Assembly (NCBI GenBank): GCA_014529385.2
Contig: CM043956.1
Location: 85,983,721 to 86,047,720 of the forward strand
Length of the DNA stretch: 64,000 nucleotides
Reading direction: 5' to 3'
DNA from: Adiantum capillus-veneris
Lineage: Eukaryota > Streptophyta > Polypodiopsida > Polypodiales > Pteridaceae
The notes below the pieces were generated by a model that was given only the letters and a program-made list of their open reading frames with translations, had not been told where the DNA came from and made no database searches. Numbering within the stretch: the first letter of the stretch is position 1; each line of letters begins with the position of its first letter. The position numbers and the translations under genes were made by a program. Positions 54,052 through 64,000 of the stretch are shown here, piece after piece.

Positions 54052-55229
54052 TGTTTTCTTGTGTCCAAATTATATAGCTTCTTGGCACCTGTCTTTCCAT
54101 AGAGGCTAATTGTACCCCATCTCCAATCTTGAACAGCTCCCACTGCATGTAACCATGGTCTGCCCAATATGATAGGATATGCTCCCAACCTCGCTGGCAT
54201 CATACGAAAATCAACCATCGCCTTTGCATCATAGGCCTCCACTTCTAAGCTCTTTACAACACCCAAACATTTTACTTTTTGATGGTTTGCCAATCTACTC
54301 CGGAAGCCTGACACCCGAGTCACTGTGAGACCCATCTTCTCGACGCATGAGTGTGTTATGATGCATATTTGGGCTCCACCATCCACATAACCTTGTCCCA
54401 GATTTTTTCTTTTATGCCACACATCAACTATTGGACAAATGTCTGGTAGCTCATCCATCGCCAACACCTTCACTGAACCTCTCTCTGGCTCTCTCTCCAT
54501 TGGGTTAACCATCCTCTTCCACTGTCGTTTTAGTTTAGGCACCATCTCTATAAGCTGCCCAAAAGTAACATCTGCCTTCCTGATTGTCAGATCCTCCTTC
54601 AAGTCATAGCTTAATTGCCCATCCCCTAGTGGAAATTCTGAAACATGAAACTTTCGACGAGCCCTTCTTTTCCTCTTGGCCTTGACATCCTCGCCTTCAT
54701 GGCTCTTTCCCTTCTTCTTACTAGGACCTGGGGCACTTCTTCCTTCCTTGTCCTCTATAGTCCTCTTCCCAATAGGCATCACTAATGTATCCTCTAGCTT
54801 TGATGCCTTCTCCAAAGTGACTACACTTAATACTTTTGTCTTTCCCTTTTCCTCCTGGGTAAATCCACTGGTTCCTTCTTCTCCCTTTATTTCAATGCCA
54901 TAATCATTTGACCTAGTTAGCACCTGTCTTGGCAATGGATACATGTCTCCCCCCATCCTTGGTGGCTTATCACATTGTGCGCTGATGTGGCCCAACTCTC
55001 CGCAATTATAACATGTGGGCGTCTGCCTCCAGAACCTACCATTGCTTTGTCCAACACCATTCTTAGGTCTTTCGTCACCTCCTGGCTGATTTGCAAACCT
55101 CCCTCGACCTCGATTATTTCCCACTTGACTTAGTAGGTTGAGGCTGAGATTCTTCATTAAATCTACCACTTGTCTCATGTCTTGCCTTAGCCCATCATCT
55201 TGCACAGATGTAGTGACCACTGATGGCAT
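53931..55229 (-). pseudogene. Gypsy 2 zinc knuckle and protease
   Basis: CCHC knuckle CYNCGELGHISAQC, a Lys/Arg cluster (KKKGKSHEGEDVKAKRKRRA), then a retropepsin-like region: GYVDGGAQICIITHS (DGG in place of DSG) and YPIILGRPWLHAVGAV. Preceded in the same frame by a stop (TAG near 55237) and followed by a frameshift near 54050. Confidence 0.8.
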
Positions 55230-55336
55230 AACCTAAATAGTAACATGAACCACTGGTTCATGATGAACCCCTGTCTTGCGACCTTGCAAAGAATCCATAG
55301 GCTGAAATTCAGACCTCATGGGCAAAGACTCTACCC

Positions 55337-55876
55337 CTAATAGCTCATTTTCCTCAGCTTCCACTCTTTGTTCCTTGCCACCTCTAGTGCATCTTCATAT
55401 GTCGTAGGCTTCTTTAACTGCACTCTCCAACGTATATTCTCCCAAAGACCAGCCAAGAACCTGTCCTTCTTCATCATGTCAGGCGGGGGTACCTGTGGTG
55501 CTAAGGCCTTGCACATCCGTTCCCATGCCAATGAAAACTTACGTATGTACGCATCTACTGGCTCACCTTCCTTTTTCACTAAAGCCTGTACTTCTTGCCA
55601 CACTTTGTTAGGATCTTCTATCTTCACAAACTCCTCTTCCAACCCATGCCGTAGATTGTCCCAACTCAACCTTATGGGTGGATCAGCCACACACAACTCC
55701 TCTTCAAATGCTTTGGACCAAACTCGTGCATCACTCTTCAAACAGATTTGGAGAAGACATAACATCAGCTTCCGGTCATGAATCTGGTTGCTAATGCAGG
55801 CAACCTCCATCTTTTCCAAAAAGTCTTCCACATCTTCATCACTTCTTCCATGAAACTCCGGATAAGAGAAAGCCAT
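55337..55876 (-). pseudogene. Gypsy 2 gag core
   Basis: MAFSYPEFHGRSDEDVEDFL from the ATG at 55876, followed by DARVWSKAFEEEL, EEEFVKIEDPNKVWQEVQAL and VDAYIRKFSLAWERMC, a retrotransposon gag domain. A one-base shift near 55370 moves the rest (VEAEENELLGVES) to the frame of the next block. Confidence 0.85.
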
Positions 55877-56040
55877 GGCTACCCAAGTTACAATGCTTTG
55901 AGAACCCCTTCAAACGCAAGAAAGCCATGGCTACCCAAGTTACAATATTCATCACTTCTTCCATGAAACTCCGGATAAGAGAAAGCCATGGCTACCCAAG
56001 TTACAATGCTTTGAGAACCCCTTCGAACGCAAGAACCCAA
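55838..56040. repeat. 112-bp direct duplication over the gag start
   Basis: CATCACTTCTTCCATGAAAC occurs at 55838 and 55950, each followed by CTCCGGATAAGAGAAAGCCA. The duplicate adds a second copy of the gag start codon and first codons upstream of the first. Confidence 0.85.
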
Positions 56041-56990
56041 AACTTTTGACTGACTCAATTCCTAGAAACTTCAATGGAGCTCAACTTTAGATAAGGACAA
56101 ACACATGCACATCAAATGAGTTTTCATAGTTAATCATTGGAATTACAACAGGCAAAGGAAATTCCAGGATCTCTCATAATCTTCTTGGCCCGACATAAAG
56201 ACTATGCGCTGCTGGCAAAAAATCTTCCTAGACACATGAACATTTATTTAGATTCTCTGAGTTAAATGAAAAGGAGTGAATTGAGGGCCATTTTAATCAT
56301 CCATTTAAGCCAACCATGCAGCTCCCAAGAAAGCACACCTATCTTATCCTCTGATTTTGCCAAAATTTCAGCAACATAACATCATAAATGCCTTAAAAGA
56401 CCCAAAGACCAGCCATCATAACTTGGAAAAATTTTGACAGAGTTTCCCCAGAAGTAGAGCAGTGAGAACCCAAAATATAGACTATATATGTATGCATAAA
56501 CTGTCAACAATAGAACCCGAGCATCAAGTAAGAACCACTAGTACATAGCCTATGGCGAGGTCACAAAAAGGGTGCTCCAGCTACCTGTATCACCGAAAGG
56601 ATCTCCACATTTGAGAATCCCCCAGCCCAATAAAACCTCACGCTATCGACCCTCACACGAAGGCTAAATGCAAATCGCGTATAGTCAAGTCTCAGAAATG
56701 GCTGGGACTGCCAAATAAAACCAAGTATGTCTCCACAAAGGCGTACAATGGCAGTTTCCACAAGTAACGTACAATCCAGCAGACAATGCGCTCAAAAAAG
56801 CGCCAAGTGATGCATTCCTACCACAACTGCAAGTGACACCACTGCTAGTATATCACTGTACTCCAACTACCTGTACCTGTGTGAATCACCTCTACCTGTA
56901 CCTGTCCCTATAACCTGTAACCTGTAGTCTGCAACCTGTAATCCCTAATCTCGAAGCTTGAAGCTCGAAGCAGAAGGTTCTCGAAGAAGA
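56041..56990 (-). other. Gypsy 2 leader
   Basis: About 950 bp between PBS and gag, no coding signal. It contains short CCTGTA/CCTGTAACC repeats near 56870-56945 and CGAAGCTTGAAGCTCGAAGC at 56953. Confidence 0.5.
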
Positions 56991-57008
56991 TTCTCAGTGG
57001 GGGCACCA
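56991..57008 (-). promoter_or_regulatory. Gypsy 2 primer-binding site
   Basis: On the minus strand, six bases after the 5' LTR, TGGTGCCCCCACTGAGAA starts with TGG. tRNA not identified. Confidence 0.65.
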
Positions 57009-57014
57009 AAAGAA

Positions 57015-58160
57015 TGTGAGCAGGATGGAAACACACAGAACGCCTCTATACTGACCCGACACACACTCTTGGGATGATATACACACACATACACTATGGG
57101 GCACCACTCGGCTTACACAATCCACCTGGCCGAGACAGGGAACACACCGATGGAGTGAGAGGAGAGAGACTATCGGTTTACCCACTCCACACAGAGAGAC
57201 ACACACACACACACACCCAAAAAACTCAGCACAAAAGAGGAGAATTTAGGATGTTTACATACAATTGAGCTTGGGCCAGCACCAATGGGGCAAATAGCTC
57301 ACACAATATGGGTAGAATATGCTAGATACAACCACAAATAAGAGCAGAAGCTTCGCTCATAGGAGAAAATTACACAGTCAAAAATAAAAATAAAAATTGA
57401 GTAATTTGGCAAAATGGACAGCGCCATCGCATCCGGAACGGCCCAAAACCCCAGTCTACAATGTCAAAGTGCTGAAATCCGACCTCGGATGAGCAGTTTA
57501 CGGCCAAAACAGGCTCCAAAATGAGCAAAAACACAGTTGCGGCTGTTCCTCCTCTCTTCTCCACGTTTTTTCTTGTCTTCTCTTAGTGTTTTCAGTTCCC
57601 ACACTTAGATTTATTACTTGGGAACCCTTGGCCTTTTAGATGACCTCAAACGGACCCCGAACAGGCCAAAAACTGACCTCGCAGTGCATAGTTGTCACCT
57701 TTTTGCATCATCAGTACACCTAGCACGCAGCTTTTCTCAAATGCATCCTGCCACCACGTGAAGTGGCCCCAAAATATGGTCTTCATGAGGACCTTTTTGT
57801 ATAAAATATCACAAGAAAACACCCATGTTGCGTCCGTACTCATCCACGTGCAAATAGTGACCCCGTTCGACCTCCTTACGCCACTAGATGCCATCTGACG
57901 CACCTGCTTACCTCATGTAGTCGGCCCGCGGATAGCTTCGTCGAGAAGTTTTACGCGCTACCAAATCCTCCTTATTGTAAATAAAACACACTGGTACTAG
58001 TAACGATGAAAATCGATGCACTATGTACATGCTGTCCTAACTGTACACGTGTGGGCCCCACGTAACCACCTGGCTCTAGAAAATGGGCAATTCTTTATTC
58101 GATGCCCCATGGATGGGTATGTACATAAGCGCAATCCCTTGCTCCAAAAAACTCCTGACA
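57015..58160 (-). repeat. Gypsy 2 5' LTR (1,146 bp)
   Basis: Plus text TGTGAGCAGGATGG ... ACTCCTGACA. Its right three quarters match 52775-53521. Confidence 0.85.
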
Positions 58161-58740
58161 CCGTGTGTGTTGTATACTGGTCTTGCTGAGTGTGTGAGCA
58201 TTGAGAAGTGTGCAGATAGTGGTCTGCTAGTATCAATTGTTTAATTTTATATAAGATGCTTTTGATCAAAATATGATTTAGTACCTCAATAAAATATGGT
58301 TCAGTATGTCGATCTTTTGATCTTAATATCCTCTTTTGACCTAGTGGGCAAAGTAGTTCTATTTTTGGGGTATATACCCACTTGAAATGGCACAACCTAG
58401 AGTATGGATACAATGGAATTTGGGTTTTGAGGCTTCACATTGGTTCTTTCTACTCTAGTGTATACTACACTCTGCCGTCGTATCTTACTGGTTTTAGGTG
58501 TTGAAATTAAAAGACTATTTATGGAATGGACTATACATAGTCTTTTTTGGAGAATTTGTTTTTGGTACCATTTGACACATTCAAAGACCTGTACAGTCAA
58601 AACTATAAAATACCTCACAAAATGATGGGTATGAAAGACACAAAATGAATTATGAGCAAAAAATGGGAATAAAGACACTCGATCAAAAGAGGTGGTAGCC
58701 TTTTGATCATAATTTATTTGTATAAATAACTATTTAGAGT
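58161..58740. other. Unassigned AT-rich spacer
   Basis: No repeat partner or gene recognised. GATCAAAA/TTTTGATC motifs recur (58240, 58316, 58681, 58701). Confidence 0.4.
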
Positions 58741-59030
58741 TAAGTTTGCATCTGATACTTCTTTTGCTTTTCTACACCTAGAGTGAATTGCACTACTTAG
58801 TTTTAGTGTGAGTAAAGAATCTTTTAATCTGATACTTTCTTTAAGGCTGAAGAACTTGAAGACATGCATCACCATATCCCGTGACTAATTTTGCATGTGA
58901 TACTTCTTTTGCTTTTCTACACCTAGAGTGAATTGCACTACTTAGTTTTAGTGTGAGTAAAGAATCTTTTAATCTAATAATTTCTTTAAGGCCGATGGAC
59001 TTGAAGACACACGTCACCATATCCCGACTT
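58741..59030. repeat. R2-related tandem units
   Basis: Two units of about 145 bp (58741 and 58888), each with ACTTCTTTTGCTTTTCTACA, GTGAATTGCACTACTTAG and GACTTGAAGACA-type motifs, matching parts of 22951-24199. Confidence 0.8.
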
Positions 59031-59586
59031 GGGGTAGAAAGATGTGAATCCTTAAAAAACCCTAGTAGAGAGAAGGGGAAGCTCGCACAAGGGGCGGCGT
59101 AGATCCAACAACGTGAGTAGATGGGAAAGCATGGACGATTTTAACTTACAAAGTCTGCAGTATTTATTTTCTTGTGTTTGTGTCTACACTGATTTTCCAC
59201 TATCCAAATACATGGTTACCGACCTGAGAAGCCACATCATGCTCAACCAACTCCATAACACTACAGTAACTAGGCGGAAAGAAAGCGCACACTCTTCACT
59301 TTATCATACACACACAATACGCAAAACAAGGCTAAGTGAGGCGACAAAGAAACCCTCACCTCCTTTTATAGTGACGGGAGCAAAGCAAACCCCGAACCCC
59401 AAAGCCTCTAAAACACTAGGGGCCGAATGCCGCGCCTCGAACCTATCACGCTAAAGCGAACAGGGGGGCCCCACCTAGCTTTGAGCGTCTAGGACGCAAA
59501 CAAACACACCACCATAACAAAGTTTTCATCCAAGAGAGATGGATGCTTGGGAGTAATTGTGGAGAGGAAGGGGAATGAGATCAAGT

Positions 59587-59620
<34 letters not shown>

Positions 59621-60520
59621 AGAGGCTTAGTACTTAGGCACCACAGAAGGATGGCGAATCCGCACACCCTTCACACATACACAAGCTCACTCCAAACACA
59701 AGACTGGGTTGTGATTCCACACACCTCACATGGGCAAAACATTGCAAGAAACATACTCACAAAGCTGCAAGCTTTTATTTAGAGAATAAGGCGATGAAAT
59801 GGGGAGCATAGGGTAGGGGAAAGAGAAGGGAGAGAGTGGTAGAGCACATGGCGGATAGGTGGGAGCTGATGGCAAAGACTCGCACGAGGGTTATGGTCAT
59901 CATCCTTGATTTAGCTGCCCTTCATCTTCCATAGCCCAAGGCTGTAGAGGTTGTGCTCAAGTTGAGCATGGTGACTGCGGTGATGGTGATGGTGTGGGTG
60001 TGTGTGTGTGCGCGCTAGGCACACAGAGTGCATATTGTACTATCTGGTGATTTTGTGTGTGTATTAGTGTGATGGTGATCCCTCTTTATATAGGGGAGGA
60101 GGGGGGAGAAATTCTAGAATTTAGAAATGAAGAAATCATTATCTACACAGGCCATGTGACTGTGGGCCCCACTTGTCTGGCTGTGTCTAAATGCGCCAGA
60201 ACAGTAGTCTCATGAGAGAGAGATGGGTTGATGAAAAAAGTGAGAGGTGACATGGAGATTAAAGTAATTACAAGAGGAGAGAGAGGGGAGTGTGTTCAAT
60301 CCTCCTCCACAACATCTTTAGCCTGTCCTGCCAGCTGCACCTTTCCTTGTGTCTTCAGTAATATGCTCTTGAACTCCTGCTGGCACACCTGTTCCTACAA
60401 GCACTTCAGAATTTTTATTAACAAACACCTGCTCAGATTGTTGACCTCCTTGTTGCTGCAGCTGCATCTTCAATTCCTCAACTACCCTTTCAGTTCAGTA
60501 TAATTCTGCTTCAGTTCAGT
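59031..60520. other. Unassigned region; possible LTR fragments
   Basis: No gene. It holds a GA run (59588-59618) and a GT run (59996-60012). On the minus strand a TATA-like CCTATATAAAGAGG lies near 60077-60090, in a context like LTR promoters. I could not find a partner LTR in the window. Confidence 0.4.
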
Positions 60521-60539
60521 ATTCTACTTCTCCATAAAC

Positions 60540-61019
60540 AAGTTTTCCTTCTTCATCTCCTCCTTTGAAAACATCTGATATGGTTTACTCACCACATCAT
60601 ACATCCTTACCTTGATATGCTCCCATACTCCCTTCATGTATTCTCTCATTTCCATCTGCATCTGCTCAACATCTACTGATGCCAAGTACCACCCATCTAT
60701 AAAGAATGAGGATGCAAGAGAGCTACACAAGACAAGCACAAAGCACACAGAGATGGAAAGCTTCTTCTTCTTCTTCACAGAAAAGAGATTACAAAATGAC
60801 TAAGTGATAAAGCTGAAAAGTAGCACATATATACATGCGGTCACTAAGTGTCAACTCGCTAGAAGCGTACTAGGCTGGCACTATAAGTGTAGTCCAGCTG
60901 TAGAATCACTGGCAGAGATCCTCTGTGTCGATCACGTAACGCGCCAGTGAGTAAATGCCGTAAGCGGCCAAGACCCGTAGTGGATGCCAGCTCAAGGTGT
61001 AGAGCTCGACATATCAACA
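60540..61019 (-). repeat. Copia D 3' LTR (inner border 61019; outer border not fixed)
   Basis: On the minus strand the polypurine tract GAGTGGGAG is followed by TGTTGATATGTCGAGC at 61019, a proper 5' border. It contains TGTATATATGTGC (near 60830) as TATA signal. The far border is not certain. Confidence 0.6.
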
Positions 61020-61522
61020 CTCCCACTCGAGCTCTGCATGTCGCAAAGTCTAAGCATAGTCTGGAAACGTCGAAGCTTCTCAGCTCCGAGGGCCTTGGTA
61101 AAGATATTCTCTATCTGCTCCTCTGTGTTGACGTAGACCAAGTCGATGTTGCCCGCCAACACTCGCTCTCGAACGTAGTGGTAATGGACCTCTATGTGTT
61201 TGGTCATGGCATGGAACACTAGGTTCCTAGCCAACTGCATGCTGCTGAGGTTGTCACAATGGATGAAAATCTGCTGGTCCACCTGCACTCCCAAGTCCTC
61301 AAGTAATGTGCATAGCCAAGCTACCTCGCACCCCGCAACTGTTGCACCTCTGTACTCGGCCTCTGTGCTCGATAAAGCAACCATAGGCTGCTTTTTGCTG
61401 CTCCAAGTAATAGCAGCACTCCCAAAAGAGAACATGAAGCCACTCGTAGATCTCCTATCAACAATGCTACCTGCCCAATCTGCCTCTGTATACCCATACA
61501 ATGCTAATGGTGCATCTGCTGC
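60992..61522 (-). pseudogene. Orphan copia D RNase H and pol C-terminus
   Basis: LALYGYTEADWAGS, RRSTSGFMFSFGSAAITWSS, KKQPMVALSSTEAEYRG, FIHCDNLSSMQLA, MTKHIEVHYHYVRERV: an intact copia RNase H region of about 170 codons with the C-terminal tail running about 28 nt into the LTR. Upstream, at about 61525, the element ends abruptly (stop and unrelated sequence), so gag to RT are missing. Confidence 0.88.
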
Positions 61523-61571
61523 ATACTAGAATCACATGAGGCTTTGGGGTCCAGAAACTTGCATACACATT

Positions 61572-62165
61572 TTAGGTAAGGTAAAAGAATATTTCAAATG
61601 GACTAAGTATAGAAGTTGGGATTGCTTTTAGCGAACTCCATATTCCCTTTTGTACAAATATATAGACCAACATTAGACAAACATTTGTAGTGGTAAACAA
61701 ATTTGAGGCTAAAGGGCGCTTTGATGAGTTCCCGTTTGTCCAAGAACTGCTTGCCATTTAGAACCTTGAGTGTGCAGTCCTCCATAGAGGAAGGAGGGAG
61801 GTTAACTAGATACACCCATGTTTCACTTAGGATAGGTGCCAAAAAAGCCTCGTTGGGGAGGACCCAAAGCTGATGGCCAACTCTGAATGATTCAACTTCT
61901 TTTTGTTTGACTAGAATAAAGGGGAAGACCTTGGAAACTTTGGGGACCATCTCTAACAAGTTAGAGTCACTAAGGGAGCAAAGGTTGTTTTGAAATTCTT
62001 GGACATCTTCAAAAGTATCACCATCCTTGTAGAAAATATCATCAGTTTAAGATAGCAAGTGTAGTGTGGGTACTAATAAAAGTTGGGTTGAGGCCACAAT
62101 GTTTTTTAAGAAAGTTGGACATATCATCTCCAGAGGAAGAGAAATGAGCTAAAATTCTAGTTATA
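61572..62165 (-). pseudogene. Unidentified ORF relic (about 195 codons)
   Basis: The open frame on the minus strand from about 62040 to 61572 begins DDIFYKDGDTFEDVQEF and continues VGHQLWVLPNEAFLAPILSE, WVYLVNLPPSSMEDCTLKVL, KRELIKAPFSLKFVYHYKCL, ending SNPNFYT. Before it, in a frame shifted by one base near 62045, reads ILAHFSSSGDDMSNFLKKHC and LNPTFISTHTTLAIL. It looks like real protein (mixed composition, no low complexity) interrupted once. I do not know the family. Being next to an orphan copia end suggests another element gene, but that is a guess. Confidence 0.45.
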
Positions 62166-63914
62166 ATTTAAAGTAAGTAGAGGTAATTCGAAAACTTTAT
62201 TGGGAGATCATAGCAACACCATTCTAAGGCAACAATGATTGGCACGTCCGATCATTAATTCAATTCTAAGAAGCAGGCAATCTGAAATGGTGAATTTGAA
62301 TCCACTAGCGGCCATGTCTATTGAAACAACCATCATTATCTGGAAAATCATTTCTTGGTTTTCTTCTTGCTGGCAAGTCATCCTATTCTTACGACAGCAA
62401 GGTTCGTCAACAAATGTACTTAACGAGGTACGTATTTGTTTACTGAGCATGTGCTTGATAACTATGGTATGCAATGGGAATCTATGATTGCTCTTGGCTA
62501 TCATTCATAGACTCAAGTATGTACAAGATGCATATACATTGCACATATAATTCAGTTTTTCTAGCAGATCTACAAGTAGACAAGGTCTATTTTTTGTGAA
62601 TGATCGACATGGTCAACTTTCTTTTGCTGTTGAGGGAAGCAAGGCTTCCAATTCGGCATATTGCATTGCAATTTTCCCATCTGGCATATGCTATGAGCAT
62701 AAAAACTTGGAGGAATTTGTCAGTTTGTCTGCATGTTATTTCATTACATGCAAAGAGGATGTATATGACATACGCGACAACTCTCTCTCGTGCAGTAGCT
62801 ATGGCTATGAGCCATCTTCCAGTGAGTTTGTCCTTCAAAATTTCAAGACAACTTTGCATCATACAATATGTTCCAAAAGAAATGTGAAAACATGGAAAAA
62901 CAACCAAAACGTAAAATTGTCTAACCTTTCATCCTACTGTAAAGCACGGATTCTAACATGTACATCGATACAGCCCATTGACTTCAAACCAAGGGAATTG
63001 GTATACACGATTGCAGAGCTGGTAAAATACGGATATCTGCTCCCATTTTCTGTGTGGCAACATCAAGTTAGGATGTCTCCCTAGCAGTATAGGCTACCGT
63101 GCAAGGAACTTTTGTTTTGGCTCTCACTTTTGCGGCCATTCCTCTCGGCAAGGGTTTACAATTCTTCATGCATGGCATGCTATCTCGGTGGATTTAATTC
63201 TACCGACTCAAAAATTACGCTTCCGCTCTCACGCTCGCAACTCTATCAAGGGAGCGATAAGTGATGGATTGTTAACGTGATTCTTGGTTGCTTTCAACAC
63301 ACAACAACACTAAAAAGAACCTAAAACTTGGAGTTGATTCACAGGCAAAGTGCCTTATTCAAGTTATTCTCGTACAGTCACAACCCCATACAAGGTAGTG
63401 GGGTGAAACTTTGACTTGCGTTTTCTATTGCCTCTCTTTATGAGAGCGTCATACAAATAGATTGTTGCATGCTTATAGTAAGCTGCAACCTAGTCATAAG
63501 ATGCACACGAACACATGGATTGGGTACGCACTACAGTAGGTTAAGAAACCTTCCTCAAACCAACATGCTATTTATTTTTCTTCTTATTTATCTCGAAGAA
63601 TAATGAAAACTTTCTAAGAAGCTTTTGATAGATGTTTTGCTCGTGAGTCCGCCTGAGCCAAGATGTTCTAACTCTCAGCTAGCAAGTGGACAAGATGCCA
63701 TCCAAATTAGTCTTTGTCGGTTCGTCGATTGAACACTCATTGACACAAGGGCTATGAGCCACACAGGCTGGCTAACAACCATTGTCAGATATAGGGTAAG
63801 ACCCAACTGTTGGCATTCCTTGGGTGATTGTTCTCCAGCTTGAACAGATCTACCTAGTGGACTCCCCATCGATATTCATGGCCAAGCAAGAGTCTTCCCA
63901 TTACATATGTTTTT
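62166..63914. other. No gene recognised
   Basis: A 162-codon plus-strand frame at 62596-63084 and a minus frame at 62907-62587 overlap; neither has recognisable motifs. The rest is AT-rich without clear repeats of anything in the window. Confidence 0.4.
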
Positions 63915-64000
63915 TGAGTATCACTCTTCGAGATTTTGCTTCTAAGGTTTAAAATCCCTCACTAAATCCCAACTTCAACTCATTTTTTGAATTGGAGGGT
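63915..64000 (-). repeat. R3 fragment, inverted, cut by the window end
   Basis: Reverse complement of about 24427-24507 (GTTGAAGTTGGGATTTAGTG), nearly identical; it continues beyond the window. Confidence 0.85.

Larger units (their letters stand above)
52775..58160 (-). mobile_element. Gypsy element 2, gag-protease only, 3' LTR interrupted by CACTA
   Basis: 5' LTR 57015-58160 (1,146 bp), PBS, leader, gag (55876), gag/protease (55229-53931), acidic tail, and the remaining 747 bp of the 3' LTR (52775-53521). No RT, RNase H or integrase lies between the protease and the 3' LTR, so it is a non-autonomous (LARD-like) derivative. The 3' LTR begins where the CACTA terminus ends, which shows that the CACTA element inserted into it. 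Confidence 0.88.

Noticed and set aside
60524-60778. Signal-peptide-like minus-strand frame (KKKKKLSISVCFVLVLCSS)
   Set aside because: It begins at GTG with no ATG in frame, has an upstream stop nearby, and lies in the copia D LTR region; the hydrophobic stretch is probably chance.
62596-63084. 162-codon plus-strand frame
   Set aside because: No recognisable domain, overlapped by a frame on the other strand and in AT-rich DNA; too weak to call a gene.
1-64000. CRISPR arrays, tRNA and rRNA genes, organelle-derived DNA
   Set aside because: No regularly spaced short repeats with unique spacers, no cloverleaf with B-box context, and no rRNA or organelle gene sequence was recognised.

Overview
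The window looks like transposon-dense intergenic DNA from the nuclear genome of a land plant. The evidence is plant-type Ty1/copia elements primed by initiator-Met tRNA, large Ty3/gypsy elements, a CACTA (En/Spm) element with TNP2, DUF4218 and Transposase_24-type pieces, GT-AG introns of 70-120 bp, AT-rich spacers, and one intronless GC-rich gene resembling the plant-specific BPS1/ROH1 group. Some uncharacterised transposase types remind me of proteins predicted in bryophytes and lycophytes, so a seed-free plant is a reasonable but weak guess. I saw no tRNA, rRNA or CRISPR, and only one plausible host gene (21273-22328, minus).

Layout. 0.8-3.8 kb: decayed transposase relic (+) split by a 452-bp foldback element. 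4.5-8.5 kb: decayed copia element A (-), followed by a dispersed repeat (R1) holding a copia RNase H relic. 8.5-21.2 kb: R1 copies, compound GT/GA microsatellites, and a complete copia element B (+, 12728-18434) with 143-bp LTRs, inserted into a second copy of copia A. 21.3-22.3 kb: the host gene. 22.9-26.0 kb: two 1.25-kb direct repeats (R2). 26.05-39.18 kb: gutted copia element C, interrupted by a 9.7-kb inverted-repeat-bounded transposon (26626-36360). 39.18-52.77 kb: left-truncated CACTA element (+), interrupted by a full-length 10,013-bp gypsy element (41505-51517, -). 52.78-58.16 kb: a second gypsy element (-) without RT/IN, whose 3' LTR was hit by the CACTA element. 58.2-64 kb: repeat fragments, an orphan copia RNase H plus 3' LTR, and an unidentified ORF relic.

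The most unusual object is the 26626-36360 transposon. Its ends begin CATTAGG and share internal sequence with the 452-bp foldback at 1445-1896, so the two appear to be one family (large coding member and small non-autonomous member). It carries four genes in two convergent pairs: a multi-exon transposase-like gene; a histone H3-like gene (H3-type N-terminus MARTRQTAR, a long charged tail and a canonical-length H3 fold, with one frameshift in this copy); and two unrecognised genes on the minus strand. Between the converging pairs lie two near-identical hairpins (20-bp arms, 30-nt loops). I know of no described transposon family carrying an H3 gene, but I could not search for one.

The second notable object is the full-length gypsy element. 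Its gag and pol frames overlap by about 30 nt in the -1 frame, and the overlap contains a textbook slippery heptamer (G GGT TTT), a 6-nt spacer and a 9-bp stem-loop, so pol is probably made by programmed -1 frameshifting.
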